The notes: generated by a model from the letters alone, not told the origin. 64,000 nucleotides of DNA from Roseateles_E cavernae (GCF_040187885.1 NZ_JBDPLH010000001.1:1178001-1242000); one strand, 5' to 3'; shown: positions 32,551-42,097, counted from the stretch's first letter. A program made the numbers and translations.

Positions 32551-33069
32551 ATGACGGTGTTGGAGACCGGGCGGCTGCGGCTGCGCCATTTCGGGCCGGC
32601 GGATGCGGCCTTCATCCTGGAGCTGCTCAACGAGCCCTCCTGGATCGCCCATATCGGCCCGCGCGATGTGCACGATCTGGCCGCCGCCGAGGCCTGGATC
32701 GAGGCGAAGCTGGTGGCCAGCTATGCCCGCCTGGGTTTCGGCTTCTGGGCCGTCGAGCGGCGCGAGGATGGCGCGCTGCTGGGCATGTGCGGCCTGATCA
32801 AGCGCGACAGCCTGCCCGAGGTGGACCTGGGCTATGCCTTCGTGCCGCGCGCCTGGGGTGCCGGCTATGCCCGCGAGGCCGCCGCGGCCTGCCTGCGCCA
32901 TGGCGCCGAGGTGCTGGGCATGCAGACCATCCTGGCCATCACCGGGCCCGACAATCAGGCCTCGCAGCGGGTGCTGACAGATATCGGCATGCGCTTCGTC
33001 GAGACCCGGGTGCTGGACGGAGAGACGCGGCAGACCCAGGTGTTCGCGTGGCGGGCGCAACAGCCCTAG
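32551..33069 (+). CDS. GNAT-family N-acetyltransferase (RimJ/RimL-like)
   Basis: This 172-residue acetyltransferase has the RimJ/RimL-type pattern LETGRLRLRHFGPADAAF, GFWAVERREDGALLGMCGL, the VDLGYAFVPRAWGAGYAREAAAACLRH acetyl-CoA loop, and NQASQRVLTDIGMRF. The acetyl-CoA-binding loop reads RAWGAGYA, a good match to the R/Q-x-x-G-x-G/A consensus. The acceptor (protein N-terminus, amine or antibiotic) is unknown. The ATG at 32551 follows gcaggaag. Its last four bases overlap the convergent DUF3857 gene. Confidence 0.85.
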   Translation: MTVLETGRLRLRHFGPADAAFILELLNEPSWIAHIGPRDVHDLAAAEAWIEAKLVASYARLGFGFWAVERREDGALLGMCGLIKRDSLPEVDLGYAFVPRAWGAGYAREAAAACLRHGAEVLGMQTILAITGPDNQASQRVLTDIGMRFVETRVLDGETRQTQVFAWRAQQP

Positions 33070-35927
33070 CGCGCGCCGATCCGCTCCAGCTCGCGCTTGG
33101 CCATCGCGTATTCGTTGAACTCGACCACCCCCGTGTCCAGGCTCTTGCGCAGATAGCTGCGCGCCTTGTCCAGGTCTTGGTCTGCCAGCGCCTTCTGTGC
33201 GGCGTAGAAGTACAGCTCGCATTCGCGGCCGGGGCGGGACTTGGCGTCTTCGCGCGCAAAGGCCAGTGCCGCTTCCAGATCCAGTTTGCCCTGCATCAGC
33301 TGCAGCACCGCGAAAGGCCAGGCGGGCTGACTGTCGGCGGGCGAGGGAACGGTCCTGGCGCCGGCCTCGTCACCCAGGCGCCGCGAGACCAGGTAGAGCC
33401 AGATGCTGCCGTAGCTGCGTTCCACCTCGGTGCCGGCCTGGAGGATGTCCTTCAGCTCATCGCGGGCCGGCACCAACTCGCCGGCAAAGTAGTTGGCCCA
33501 GGCCCGGGTGTAGCGCGGGCCGACGCTGTTGGGGGCCAGTTGCAGGGCCCGGTCGGCATGGCTGCGGGCCTGGACATCCTGGCGGCGCAGCAGCGCATTG
33601 ACGGCCAGGGCCTCATGCGTCTCGGCCTGATCGGCATCGAGCTGCAGAGCCTGTTCCAGCGCCAGCCGGGCCGCGTCGGCCATGCCCAGATGGTCGAGCT
33701 GGGCGCCGCGCTCCAGCAGCAGCTGGGCCCGCAGCTTGGGCTGCAGGCGGTCGGCGGCCAGCAGGCGGTCGGCCACCAGCAGACGCGAGCGCGCCGCCGC
33801 CTGGTCCTGGGTGAGCACCTTGACCGAGCCCTTGCGCACGCTCTCGCCGAGCTCGGCCAAGGCCTTGCGCAGCGCCAGCACATCGCTGGGCGACAGGGCC
33901 GGCAGGTTCAGTGTCGTGCCCAGCCGCGGCCATACCTTGGCCAACTGGTCGCGATACGGGGTCCAGGCGCCGGCCGCAATCGTGTCGGCCAGCAGGCGCA
34001 GCTCGCCGTCGACCTGCTGAAAGCGCGTGTCCCCCTGGTAGCGCAACTGCAGGGTGAAGTGCTCATTGCGCTCCTCGAAGCGGCTGCTGCTGGGTTGCTG
34101 GAACACATCCTCGCCGAACTCGAAGCGCAGCTTGTGAAGATAGCGGCCGGGCAGATCGATCAGCATCGGCCCAGTGCGCGGCGTCTGGTTGGGCAGGCGC
34201 AGCGCGGTGATCAGGGGCAGCAGGGCGAACTCTCCCGTGAGCGTGCGTTTGTCCGGGATGCGCCAGTACTGGCCGGTGCGAAAGCGCAGGCTGATCTTCA
34301 GCGCATTGCTGCCCTCGACCTCTTCGATCAGGGGCTGACCCTGCATGGCGAAGCTGGGGTAGGCGCGCATGATGTCGCCCACCAGCATCTTGCGCAGCTC
34401 GTCCTCGGGCACGGCGGCACGGACGCTGCGCAGCCATTCGGCCATGTCACCGTGGTAGACCGTGACCGACTCGAACTGGCCTTCCTCCGCGAGCCTGGGG
34501 AACCTGAAGGTGTCGGTGGTTTCGCTGCGCAGCGCCTCGCGCGCTGGCGGCATCGGGCTCAGCTCGCTGATACCGGCGCGGACGATGAGGCCGCGGCCCA
34601 GGCCCACCGATTGCCGCGTGGCCGGTGCGCCGCGCTGCTGCGAGCGGGTGGCGTCGAGCCACAAGCTGGTCTGTGGATCCAGCTTGATGGCCGCAATGGC
34701 ATGGTCGAAGGCCAGGGGGCTGGGCAGGCGCGTCTTGACGTGATCGCGCGCATGGGTCGAGACCAGCACCGGCGCGGCCTCAATGTCCAGCCGGGCCAGC
34801 AGGTTCACCAGCAGCGCGGTCTTGTCCTTGCAATCGCCGAAGCGCTGACGCAGCACCTGGTCGGCCGGGGCCGGCTGATGGGAGTTGACGCCCATCTCGG
34901 TGCCGAAATAGCGGATGTCCTGCTGCACGAAATCCAGCGCCAGGCGCAAGCGCTCCTCGGGTGTGGCAGCCTTGGTCCGGATGGCCTCGAGTTCGGGCGC
35001 CAGTGCATCCAGACCCTTGGCCGCCTTGGCGAAGAGCTGGTCGGCCCAGCGCGCCACCTCGGCCCAATCGGCGAACTCACTGAACTCGATCTGGTCCGCC
35101 AGATACTGGGCCGGCGGCGTCAGTGGATCATGGTGAAACTGGGGCACGGCCCGGCGACGGAACAGCGTCTCGCGCCAACCCTTGCTCTCGGTCTCGTTGA
35201 TCTCTATGCCCAGGTCGGTGGCGGCGCGGTGGCGAATGCTGCGCTCGGCCGGCGCCAGCAGCCGCACTTGCACCAGGCCCACCGGGCCCTTGCTGGAGCT
35301 GGTCCATTCCTGGTCGACATGCTTGCCCGCGAAGACCGGGTTGTCGCCGATCAGGGAGCTGGCCCATTCCACCCGGTCGCCCACGCGCAAGTCGTCCAGC
35401 ACGATGGAGGCGGTCATGCGGCCGTCGACCATCTGCCGCTCCAGCTGGGTTTCGCGGTGCAGCAGCTTGACCAGTTTGCGATCCAGCTTGTCGATGCGCT
35501 TGCCCTCACGCCAGATTTCCAGGCGGTGCAGCTGCAGCTTCTGATAGCTGGGATCGAATTCGATCTCGATCTGCGCGCCGGCCTGCAGCCCGGCGGTGTC
35601 GTTGATCTTGCGCACCGCATGCTGGTAGCGCCAGGTGGCGCCGCCCTGACGCTCGACCCGGGTCTGGCGGTCGATCAGCAGCACCTGCAGCGGCGCCATC
35701 GGCAAGGCCGGGGCCGGGTCCGCCGCGAGCGGCGTCACCCAGGCCGGAATCTGCGCGATCGTGAAGCCCGCAGCGGCCTTGTCGGCAGGGGCGGCCGCCA
35801 CCTTGGCCACTGGTCCGGTCCGGGCCGACGCCACGGTACTGCCGGCACCCCAGGCTGCCGGGCCGACCAGGCCCAGCAACAACAGGCAGGCCGCCCACCC
35901 GGCAGCCCCATTGATCCGCTTCGTCAT
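33066..35927 (-). CDS. DUF3857 / transglutaminase-like / TPR protein, secreted
   Basis: This 953-residue protein has a Sec signal (about 1-28, ending AAWGAG) and is probably periplasmic. A DUF3857 domain (about 90-270, with WRYQHAVRKINDTAGLQAGAQIEIEFDPSYQ) precedes a transglutaminase-like cysteine domain whose triad is visible: Cys366 (RFGDCKDKTALLVNLL), His409 (LAFDHAIAAIKL) and Asp425 (LWLDATRS). A beta-rich DUF3858-like part follows, and about the last 300 residues are TPR-type helices (ADAARLALEQALQLDADQAETHEAL). Similar DUF3857 proteins are widespread in Bacteroidetes and Proteobacteria, mostly uncharacterised. It may act as a peptidase or amidase on envelope material. Confidence 0.83.
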   Translation of the reverse strand: MTKRINGAAGWAACLLLLGLVGPAAWGAGSTVASARTGPVAKVAAAPADKAAAGFTIAQIPAWVTPLAADPAPALPMAPLQVLLIDRQTRVERQGGATWRYQHAVRKINDTAGLQAGAQIEIEFDPSYQKLQLHRLEIWREGKRIDKLDRKLVKLLHRETQLERQMVDGRMTASIVLDDLRVGDRVEWASSLIGDNPVFAGKHVDQEWTSSSKGPVGLVQVRLLAPAERSIRHRAATDLGIEINETESKGWRETLFRRRAVPQFHHDPLTPPAQYLADQIEFSEFADWAEVARWADQLFAKAAKGLDALAPELEAIRTKAATPEERLRLALDFVQQDIRYFGTEMGVNSHQPAPADQVLRQRFGDCKDKTALLVNLLARLDIEAAPVLVSTHARDHVKTRLPSPLAFDHAIAAIKLDPQTSLWLDATRSQQRGAPATRQSVGLGRGLIVRAGISELSPMPPAREALRSETTDTFRFPRLAEEGQFESVTVYHGDMAEWLRSVRAAVPEDELRKMLVGDIMRAYPSFAMQGQPLIEEVEGSNALKISLRFRTGQYWRIPDKRTLTGEFALLPLITALRLPNQTPRTGPMLIDLPGRYLHKLRFEFGEDVFQQPSSSRFEERNEHFTLQLRYQGDTRFQQVDGELRLLADTIAAGAWTPYRDQLAKVWPRLGTTLNLPALSPSDVLALRKALAELGESVRKGSVKVLTQDQAAARSRLLVADRLLAADRLQPKLRAQLLLERGAQLDHLGMADAARLALEQALQLDADQAETHEALAVNALLRRQDVQARSHADRALQLAPNSVGPRYTRAWANYFAGELVPARDELKDILQAGTEVERSYGSIWLYLVSRRLGDEAGARTVPSPADSQPAWPFAVLQLMQGKLDLEAALAFAREDAKSRPGRECELYFYAAQKALADQDLDKARSYLRKSLDTGVVEFNEYAMAKRELERIGAR

Positions 35928-35995
35928 CTTGTCACTCCCCCTTGAGTCGGCGGAGTTTAGCGAAGCGGCAACGGCCGGTCGGCCGGTCCGCAGGG

Positions 35996-37375
35996 TCAGA
36001 TCTTGCGGGCCAGTTCCCCGGCCTTGCCGGTATAGCTGCCCGGCGTCATCGCCAGCAGCCGGGTCTTCTCGGCCTCGGGCAGTTCCAGCGTGTGGATGAA
36101 CTCGCGGATCGATTCGCGGGTGATGGCCTTGCCGCGGGTCAGCTCCTTCAGGCGCTCGTAGGGGTTGGGCAGGGCGTAGCGGCGCATCACGGTCTGGATC
36201 GGCTCGGCCAGCACTTCCCAGGCGCTGTCCAGGTCCTCGGCCAGCGCGGCCTCGTTGACCTCCAGCTTGTCCAGGCCCTTCAGCAGCGACTCATAGCCCA
36301 GCACCGCATAGCCCAGCGCGACGCCCATATTGCGCAGCACGGTGGAGTCGGTCAGGTCGCGCTGCCAGCGGCTGATCGGCAGCTTCTGGCTCAGATGGCT
36401 CAGCAGCGCATTGGCCAGGCCGAAATTGCCCTCGGCGTTCTCGAAGTCGATCGGGTTGACCTTGTGCGGCATCGTCGAGCTGCCGATCTCGCCGGCCACC
36501 GTGCGCTGCTTGAAATAGCCCAGCGACACATAGCCCCAGACATCGCGCGACCAGTCGATCAGGATGGTGTTGGTGCGCGTCACCGCATCGAACAGCTCGG
36601 CCATATAGTCGTGCGGCTCGATCTGGATGGTGTAGGGGTTGAACGTCAGCTCCAGCTGCTGCTCGATGACGCGCTGGCTGAAGGCCTCCCAGTCGAACTC
36701 GGGCCAGGCCGACAGGTGGGCGTTGTAGTTGCCGACCGCGCCGTTCATCTTGGCCAGCAGCTTGACGTCGGCGATGCGCGCGCGGGCGTTGCGCAGGCGG
36801 GCGACGACGTTGGCGATCTCCTTGCCCACCGTGGTCGGGCTGGCGGTCTGGCCGTGGGTGCGGCTGAGCATCGGCGTGGCGGCCAGCGTGTGGGCCATGG
36901 TGCCGAGCTTGGCGATGATGCGGTCGACGGTGGGCAGCAGCACCTCGGCGCGCGCGGCCTTCAGCATCAGGCCGTGGCTGGTGTTGTTGATGTCCTCGCT
37001 GGTGCAGGCGAAGTGCACGAACTCGCCGGCGGCCTTCAGCTCGGGCGAATTCTCGAAGCGCGACTTCAGCCAGTACTCGACCGCCTTGACATCATGGTTG
37101 GTGGTCTTCTCGATGTCCTTGATGGCCTGGGCATCGGCCTCGGAGAAGCGCGTCACCAGCGAGCGCAACAGCCCGCGCGCGGCCTCGGACAGGGGTTTGA
37201 ACTCGTCGAAGCCGGCGTCGGACAGCGCGATGAACCACTCCACCTCCACCTGCACGCGCCGGTGCATCAGCCCGAATTCGGACAGCAGCGGGCGCAGAGC
37301 GGCCACGCGCGAGGCATAGCGGCCATCCAGGGGCGAGAGGGCGCTGATACTGGAGAAGGCGGAGAGCGTGGTCAT
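35996..37375 (-). CDS. purB: Adenylosuccinate lyase
   Basis: PurB cleaves SAICAR and adenylosuccinate, acting twice in purine nucleotide synthesis. The 459-residue protein starts MTTLSAFSSISALSPLDGRY, as in E. coli PurB. It carries the fumarase/aspartase signature GSSTMPHKVNPIDFENAEGN (residues about 298-317, with the catalytic serine at 299/300), the SRTHGQTASPTTVGKE histidine segment and the TSEDINNTSHG loop. It is divergent from the BMP-type ABC importer (173 bases between starts), which places purine synthesis and a probable purine-nucleoside importer on one divergent control region. Confidence 0.96.
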   Translation of the reverse strand: MTTLSAFSSISALSPLDGRYASRVAALRPLLSEFGLMHRRVQVEVEWFIALSDAGFDEFKPLSEAARGLLRSLVTRFSEADAQAIKDIEKTTNHDVKAVEYWLKSRFENSPELKAAGEFVHFACTSEDINNTSHGLMLKAARAEVLLPTVDRIIAKLGTMAHTLAATPMLSRTHGQTASPTTVGKEIANVVARLRNARARIADVKLLAKMNGAVGNYNAHLSAWPEFDWEAFSQRVIEQQLELTFNPYTIQIEPHDYMAELFDAVTRTNTILIDWSRDVWGYVSLGYFKQRTVAGEIGSSTMPHKVNPIDFENAEGNFGLANALLSHLSQKLPISRWQRDLTDSTVLRNMGVALGYAVLGYESLLKGLDKLEVNEAALAEDLDSAWEVLAEPIQTVMRRYALPNPYERLKELTRGKAITRESIREFIHTLELPEAEKTRLLAMTPGSYTGKAGELARKI

Positions 37376-37548
37376 GGCGTGTGCGCGGGCTGGCCGCGAG
37401 AGCTGAGGGCAAACCCGGAGATTTTATCCGGCCGGCCCGAGCTGGCCGAAATCCTTCTGGCAAACCATGCTTGGCAGGCCGGCACGCCTCTTGCCTAATG
37501 CCAGCGAGTCCTTCGCCCCCGTCGACCTCAACATCAAGGAAACACGCC

Positions 37549-38556
37549 ATGAGATCTGCCCCGAGCTCCGCCCTGCGCCGCCTCACTCTCGGTCTGGCCG
37601 CCGCCAGCCTCGCCGCCCTGGCCCTGCCGGCCGCGGCGCAGGCCAAGCTCAAGGTCGCCGGCATCTACACCGTGCCGGTCGAGCAGCAATGGGTCAGCCG
37701 CATCAACAAGGCGCTGAAGGCGGCCGAGGCGCGCGGCGAGATCGAGTACGCCTTCTCCGAGAACGTCAGCAACGCCGACTACGAGCGCGTGCTGCGCCAG
37801 TACGCCGAGAAGGGTTACGGCCTGGTGGTCGGCGAGGCCTTCGCGGTCGAGGCGGCGGCGCGCAAGGTCGCCAAGGACTATCCCAAGACCGCCTTCCTGC
37901 TGGGCTCCAGCGGCAAGCCGGCCGCGCCCAACTTTGCGGTGTTCGACAACTACATCCAGGAGCCGGCCTATCTCAGCGGCATGATCGCCGGCGGCGTCAG
38001 CAAGAGCGGCAAGATCGGCCTGGTCGGCGGCTTTCCCATCCCCGAGGTCAACCGCCTGATGCATGCCTTCATGGCCGGGGCCAAGGAGATCAACCCCAAG
38101 GCCGAATTCACCGTCAGCTTCATCAACAGCTGGTTCGACCCGCCCAAGGCCAAGGAGGCCGCTTTCGCGATGATAGACAAGGGCGCGGACGTGATGTACG
38201 CGGAGCGCTTCGGCGTCAGCGACGCGGCCAAGGAGCGCAAGGTGCTGGCGATCGGCAATGTGATCGACACCCAGGCCCAGTATCCCGACACCGTGGTCGC
38301 CTCGGCGCTCTGGCATATGGAGCCCAGCATCGACCGCGCGATCAAGGCGGTCAAGGCCAATGCCTTCAAGGCCGAGGACTACGGCCCCTACTCGATGATG
38401 AAGCACAAGGGCAGCGAGCTCAGCGCCTTGGGCACCTTCGAGAAAAAGGTGCCGGCCGATGTGGTCGCCAAGGTCAGGGCCAAGGAAAAGGCCATCCTGG
38501 ACGGCAGCTTCGTCGTCAAGGTCGACGACAGCCAGCCGAAATCGACCAGCAAGTGA
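37549..38556 (+). CDS. BMP-family ABC transporter substrate-binding protein
   Basis: This 335-residue periplasmic binding protein has a Sec signal (1-31, ending AAAQA). Family features are KVAGIYTVPVEQQWVSRINKAL, YGLVVGEAFAVEAAARKVA, NYIQEPAYLSGMIAGGVSKSGKIG and ADVMYAERFGVSDAAKERKVLAIGN. BMP (PnrA-type) proteins bind purine nucleosides in the characterised cases, so the substrate here is probably a nucleoside or a related base, but this is family inference. It is the first gene of a four-gene importer operon. A good ribosome site (aaggaaa) precedes the ATG, and the stop overlaps the next gene's GTG. Confidence 0.9.
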   Translation: MRSAPSSALRRLTLGLAAASLAALALPAAAQAKLKVAGIYTVPVEQQWVSRINKALKAAEARGEIEYAFSENVSNADYERVLRQYAEKGYGLVVGEAFAVEAAARKVAKDYPKTAFLLGSSGKPAAPNFAVFDNYIQEPAYLSGMIAGGVSKSGKIGLVGGFPIPEVNRLMHAFMAGAKEINPKAEFTVSFINSWFDPPKAKEAAFAMIDKGADVMYAERFGVSDAAKERKVLAIGNVIDTQAQYPDTVVASALWHMEPSIDRAIKAVKANAFKAEDYGPYSMMKHKGSELSALGTFEKKVPADVVAKVRAKEKAILDGSFVVKVDDSQPKSTSK

Positions 38557-40109
38557 CGCTCCCGGCGCTGCAGCTGCGCGGCATCAGCAAGCGCTTCGGC
38601 GCGCTGCTGGCCAATGACGGCATCTCGCTGACGCTGGAGCAGGGCCAGGTCCTGGCCCTGCTGGGCGAGAACGGGGCCGGCAAGAGCACGCTGGTGTCCA
38701 TCCTGTTCGGCCATTACGTCGCCGACGCCGGCGAGATCACGGTGTTCGGCCGGCCGCTGCCGCCGGGCCAGCCCAAGATGGCGCTGGCCGCCGGCATTGG
38801 CATGGTGCACCAGCACTTCACCTTGGCCGAGCGCCTGACGGTGCTGGACAACGTGATGCTGGGTCTGGAGCCGCTGTGGCTGCCCTTCGCGCGGCGCCAA
38901 CTGCAGCGCCAGCGCCTGCTCGATACCGCGCAGCGCTTCGGCCTGCAGGTTGATCCCGACGCGCTGATCGCCGATCTCTCGGTCGGCGAGCGCCAGCGCG
39001 TCGAGATCCTGAAGGCCCTGGTGCGCGGCGCCCGCATCCTGATCCTGGACGAACCCACGGCGGTGCTGACCCCGCAGGAAAGCCAGTCGCTGTTCGCCTC
39101 GCTGAAGGCGCTGGTGGCCGAAGGCATGGCCATCATCTTCATCAGCCACAAGCTCGACGAAGTGCTGGCGGTCTCGGACCGCATCGCGGTGCTGCGCGGC
39201 GGCAAGCTGATCGCCGAGCTGGACGCGGCCGGCGCGTCCAAGGCCGATCTGGCCGAGGCCATGGTGGGCCGCGCGGTGCCAGGCCCCAAGCGCGCGGCGA
39301 CGCAGCCCGGCGACATCGTCTGCCGCCTGCGCGGCGCCACGCTCGCGGCCAAGCCGGGGCTGCGCGGCGTCGATCTGGAACTGCGCGCCGGCGAGGTGCT
39401 GGCGGTGGCCGGTGTGGCCGGCAATGGCCAGCACGCGCTGGCCGATCTGCTGCATGGGCTGCTGGGCCTGGATGCCGGCGAGCTGCGGGTGCTGGGGCAA
39501 GACCTGGCCCCACGACCCGGGGCCTGGCTGGCCGCCGGCGTGGCCCGCATCCCGGAGGACCGCCATGCGGCGGGCGTGGTCGGCGACCTGCCGCTGTGGG
39601 AGAACGCGCTGCTGGAGCAGTACCGCGCCCCGACTTTCTCGAGCTGGGGGCTGTTGAAACGCAAGCGCGCGCGCGCCCATGCGCAGGACATCGTGCAGCG
39701 CTTCGATGTGCGCGGCCTCGAAGACCGCGGCCTGGACACGCTGACCCGCAGCCTGTCGGGCGGCAATATGCAGAAACTCATCCTCGGCCGCGCGCTGACC
39801 GGCGATCCCGAGGCCGGCAAGGCTGGCAATCGGCCTCGGCTGATCGTCGCCAACCAGCCGACCTGGGGCCTGGATGTCGGCGCGGTCGCCTATGTGCACC
39901 AGCAGCTGCTGGACGCCTGCGCGGCCGGCGCGGCGGTGCTCCTGATCTCCGAAGACCTGGACGAGATCTTTGCCATCGCCGACCGCATCGCGGTGATGCA
40001 CGAGGGACGGCTCGGCGTTGCGAAGCCGCGTGCCGACTGGACCCTGGCCCGCATAGGCCTGGAGATGGCCGGCAGCCCAGCGGGAGAGGCCACTGCCCAT
40101 GCGGCTTGA
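38553..40109 (+). CDS. ABC transporter ATPase with two nucleotide-binding domains (purine/simple-sugar type)
   Basis: This 518-residue protein is a fusion of two ATPase domains, as in RbsA/NupO-type importers. Domain 1 has Walker A GENGAGKST (38-46), signature LSVGERQRVEIL and Walker B ILILDEPTAVLTP. Domain 2 has a degenerate Walker A (VAGVAGNGQHAL), the signature LSGGNMQKLILGR (401-413) and a Walker B reading LIVANQPTWGLDVG. Gln435 replaces the catalytic Glu there, as is usual in the second domain of this family. A short insert (TGDPEAGKAGNRP) precedes that Walker B. The start is a GTG overlapping the previous stop. Its 3' end overlaps the permease gene by 11 bases. Confidence 0.92.
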   Translation: MTLPALQLRGISKRFGALLANDGISLTLEQGQVLALLGENGAGKSTLVSILFGHYVADAGEITVFGRPLPPGQPKMALAAGIGMVHQHFTLAERLTVLDNVMLGLEPLWLPFARRQLQRQRLLDTAQRFGLQVDPDALIADLSVGERQRVEILKALVRGARILILDEPTAVLTPQESQSLFASLKALVAEGMAIIFISHKLDEVLAVSDRIAVLRGGKLIAELDAAGASKADLAEAMVGRAVPGPKRAATQPGDIVCRLRGATLAAKPGLRGVDLELRAGEVLAVAGVAGNGQHALADLLHGLLGLDAGELRVLGQDLAPRPGAWLAAGVARIPEDRHAAGVVGDLPLWENALLEQYRAPTFSSWGLLKRKRARAHAQDIVQRFDVRGLEDRGLDTLTRSLSGGNMQKLILGRALTGDPEAGKAGNRPRLIVANQPTWGLDVGAVAYVHQQLLDACAAGAAVLLISEDLDEIFAIADRIAVMHEGRLGVAKPRADWTLARIGLEMAGSPAGEATAHAA

Positions 40110-41175
40110 GAAACGTTCGCTCCCCTCGCAGGCCTGGCGCCTGGCCGCGCCGCTGCTGGCGCTGGCGATCACGCTGGCCGTCAGCTCGCTGCTGGTGGCC
40201 TGGGCCGGCGCGCCGGTCGGCCAGGCCTATGCGCTGCTGCTGGAAGGCGGCTTCGGCTCGCGCTTTGCCTGGAGCGAGACGCTGACCCGCGCGACGCCGC
40301 TGATACTCACCGGGCTGGCCGCCGCCGTGGCCTTCAAGGCGCGGCTCTACAACATCGGCGCCGAGGGCCAGCTCTATATGGGTGCGCTGGCGGCGGTGCT
40401 GGTCGGTGGCCTGCATGGCGGGTCAGGTCTTGAGTGGCCGAGCTGGCTGCTGTTCCCGCTGATGATGGCGGCCGCCGCGCTGGCCGGCGCCTTGCTGCTG
40501 CTGGGCCCGGCGCTGCTGAAGAGCCGGCTGGGCGTCGACGAGGTGGTCACCACGCTGCTCCTGAACTTCATCGTGCTGCTGTTTGTTTCGTGGATGCTGG
40601 ACGGGGCCATGAAGGACCCGCTGGCGATGGGCTGGCCGCAGAGCGTGGGCCTGCAGGAGTCGCTCTCCTTGAGCAAGCTGGTCGAGCGCAGCCGCGTCCA
40701 CACCGGCCTGCTGTGGGCCATCGCGGCGGCGCTGCTGCTGTGGGCCCTGTTCAAGTACAGCCGCACCGGCTTCGAGATCCGCGCGGTCGGCGCCAACGCC
40801 CAGGCGGCCGCCTTCGCCGGCATGCCGGTGGCCTGGGTCAGCCTGAAGGTGGCCTTGCTGTCGGGCGCGCTGGCGGGCCTGGCCGGCGCGATCGAGGTGG
40901 CCGGCCGCACCGGCTATGTCACGCTGGACATGAGCCCCGGCTATGGCTACAGCGGCATCGTGATCGCGATGCTGGCGGGCCTGAATCCGCTGGGTGCGCT
41001 GCTGTCGGCCGTGTTTGTCGCCGGCCTGCTGGTCGGCGCCGACAGCATGAGCCGCGCGGTCGGCGTGCCGACCTATATCGCCGATGTGATCGTCGCGACC
41101 GCGCTGATCGCGATGCTGGTCAGCAGCCTCTTGGTCAATTACCGCCTCCGTCTGAGGAGCCGCGATGGGCGCTGA
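40099..41175 (+). CDS. ABC transporter permease, BMP/nucleoside type (first)
   Basis: This 358-residue integral membrane permease has about nine to ten helices. It matches the BPD_transp_2 family: PLILTGLAAAVAFKARLYNIGAEGQLYMGAL is the conserved coupling region, followed by LGVDEVVTTLLLNFIVLL and the GYGYSGIVIAMLAGLNPLGALLSAVFVAGLLVG segment. It is the counterpart of NupP/YufP. It overlaps the upstream ATPase and downstream second permease by 11 bases at each end, so the whole importer is one translationally coupled operon. Confidence 0.92.
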   Translation: MRLEKRSLPSQAWRLAAPLLALAITLAVSSLLVAWAGAPVGQAYALLLEGGFGSRFAWSETLTRATPLILTGLAAAVAFKARLYNIGAEGQLYMGALAAVLVGGLHGGSGLEWPSWLLFPLMMAAAALAGALLLLGPALLKSRLGVDEVVTTLLLNFIVLLFVSWMLDGAMKDPLAMGWPQSVGLQESLSLSKLVERSRVHTGLLWAIAAALLLWALFKYSRTGFEIRAVGANAQAAAFAGMPVAWVSLKVALLSGALAGLAGAIEVAGRTGYVTLDMSPGYGYSGIVIAMLAGLNPLGALLSAVFVAGLLVGADSMSRAVGVPTYIADVIVATALIAMLVSSLLVNYRLRLRSRDGR

Positions 41176-42097
41176 GATCCTCGAGCTGCTGCCCGGCAGC
41201 GCCTTCTGGATCGCGGTGCTGCGCATCGCGACGCCGCTGATACTCGGCACGCTGGGCGTGCTGCTGTGCGAGCGCGCCGGCGTGCTGAACCTGGGCATCG
41301 AGGGCATCATGGTGGCCGGCGCCTTTGCCGGCTGGCTGACGGTCTACCAGGGCGGCGGGCTGTGGCTGGGCGTGGGCGTCGCGGCCGGGGTCGGCGCGCT
41401 GCTGGGCCTGCTGCACGGCTGGTTGACCGTGAGCCTGTCGCTGTCGCAGCATGTCTCGGGGCTGGGCATCACGCTGCTGGCGACCAGCCTGGCCAGCTAT
41501 GCCTACCGCGTCAGTTTTCCCAAGGTCGAGAACCCGCCGACGATCCAGCCCTTCGCCACGATGGAGGCCTGGCTGCCGATCCCGGTGCTGAATGCGCAGA
41601 CGCCGCTGACCCTGCTGGCCCTGCTGCTGGTGCCGCTGCTGGCCTACGGCCTGAACCGCACGCCGCTGGGCCTGGCGGTGCGCATGGTCGGCGAGAGCCC
41701 GGCTGCGGCCGAGGGTCAGGGCCTGTCGGTGGTGCGCCTGCGCATTGGCGCCATCATGGCCGGCTCGGCGCTGATGGGCGTGGCCGGCGCCTTCCTGACC
41801 CTGGCCGCCTTCAACGCTTTTTACTTCAACATGGTCAACGGCCGCGGCTGGGTCTGCGTGGCCCTGGTCGTGTTCGCCTCGTGGCGGCCCGGCAAGGCGC
41901 TGCTGGGCGCGCTGCTCTTCGCCTTCTTCGATGCGCTGCAGCTGCGCCTGCAGCAAAGCAGCGGCGGCGCCGTGCTGCCCTACCAGCTCTATCTGATGCT
42001 GCCCTATCTGCTGTCCATCGTCGCCCTGGTGCTGGTGGCCCGCAAGGCGGCCTATCCGCAGGCGCTGATGAAGCCTTATCGCAAGGGGGAGCGGTGA
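41165..42097 (+). CDS. ABC transporter permease, BMP/nucleoside type (second)
   Basis: This 310-residue second permease resembles NupQ/YufQ. It has the core ATPLILGTLGVLLCERAGVLNLGIEGIMVAGAFAGW, then SLSQHVSGLGITLLATSLASY, LGLAVRMVGESPAAAEGQGLSV and GRGWVCVALVVFASWRPGKALLGALLFAFFDAL. It is the last gene of the importer. Immediately after it the base composition falls, and a different, reverse-strand gene set begins, so the operon end coincides with the border of a probable insert. Confidence 0.92.
   Translation: MGAEILELLPGSAFWIAVLRIATPLILGTLGVLLCERAGVLNLGIEGIMVAGAFAGWLTVYQGGGLWLGVGVAAGVGALLGLLHGWLTVSLSLSQHVSGLGITLLATSLASYAYRVSFPKVENPPTIQPFATMEAWLPIPVLNAQTPLTLLALLLVPLLAYGLNRTPLGLAVRMVGESPAAAEGQGLSVVRLRIGAIMAGSALMGVAGAFLTLAAFNAFYFNMVNGRGWVCVALVVFASWRPGKALLGALLFAFFDALQLRLQQSSGGAVLPYQLYLMLPYLLSIVALVLVARKAAYPQALMKPYRKGER

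Noticed and set aside
31974..35945. An open frame of more than 1300 codons on the plus strand across pyrF, the acetyltransferase and the DUF3857 gene
   Set aside because: It spans several well-supported genes on either strand and encodes only low-complexity Gln/Arg/Gly/Leu sequence. It is a product of the high GC content.
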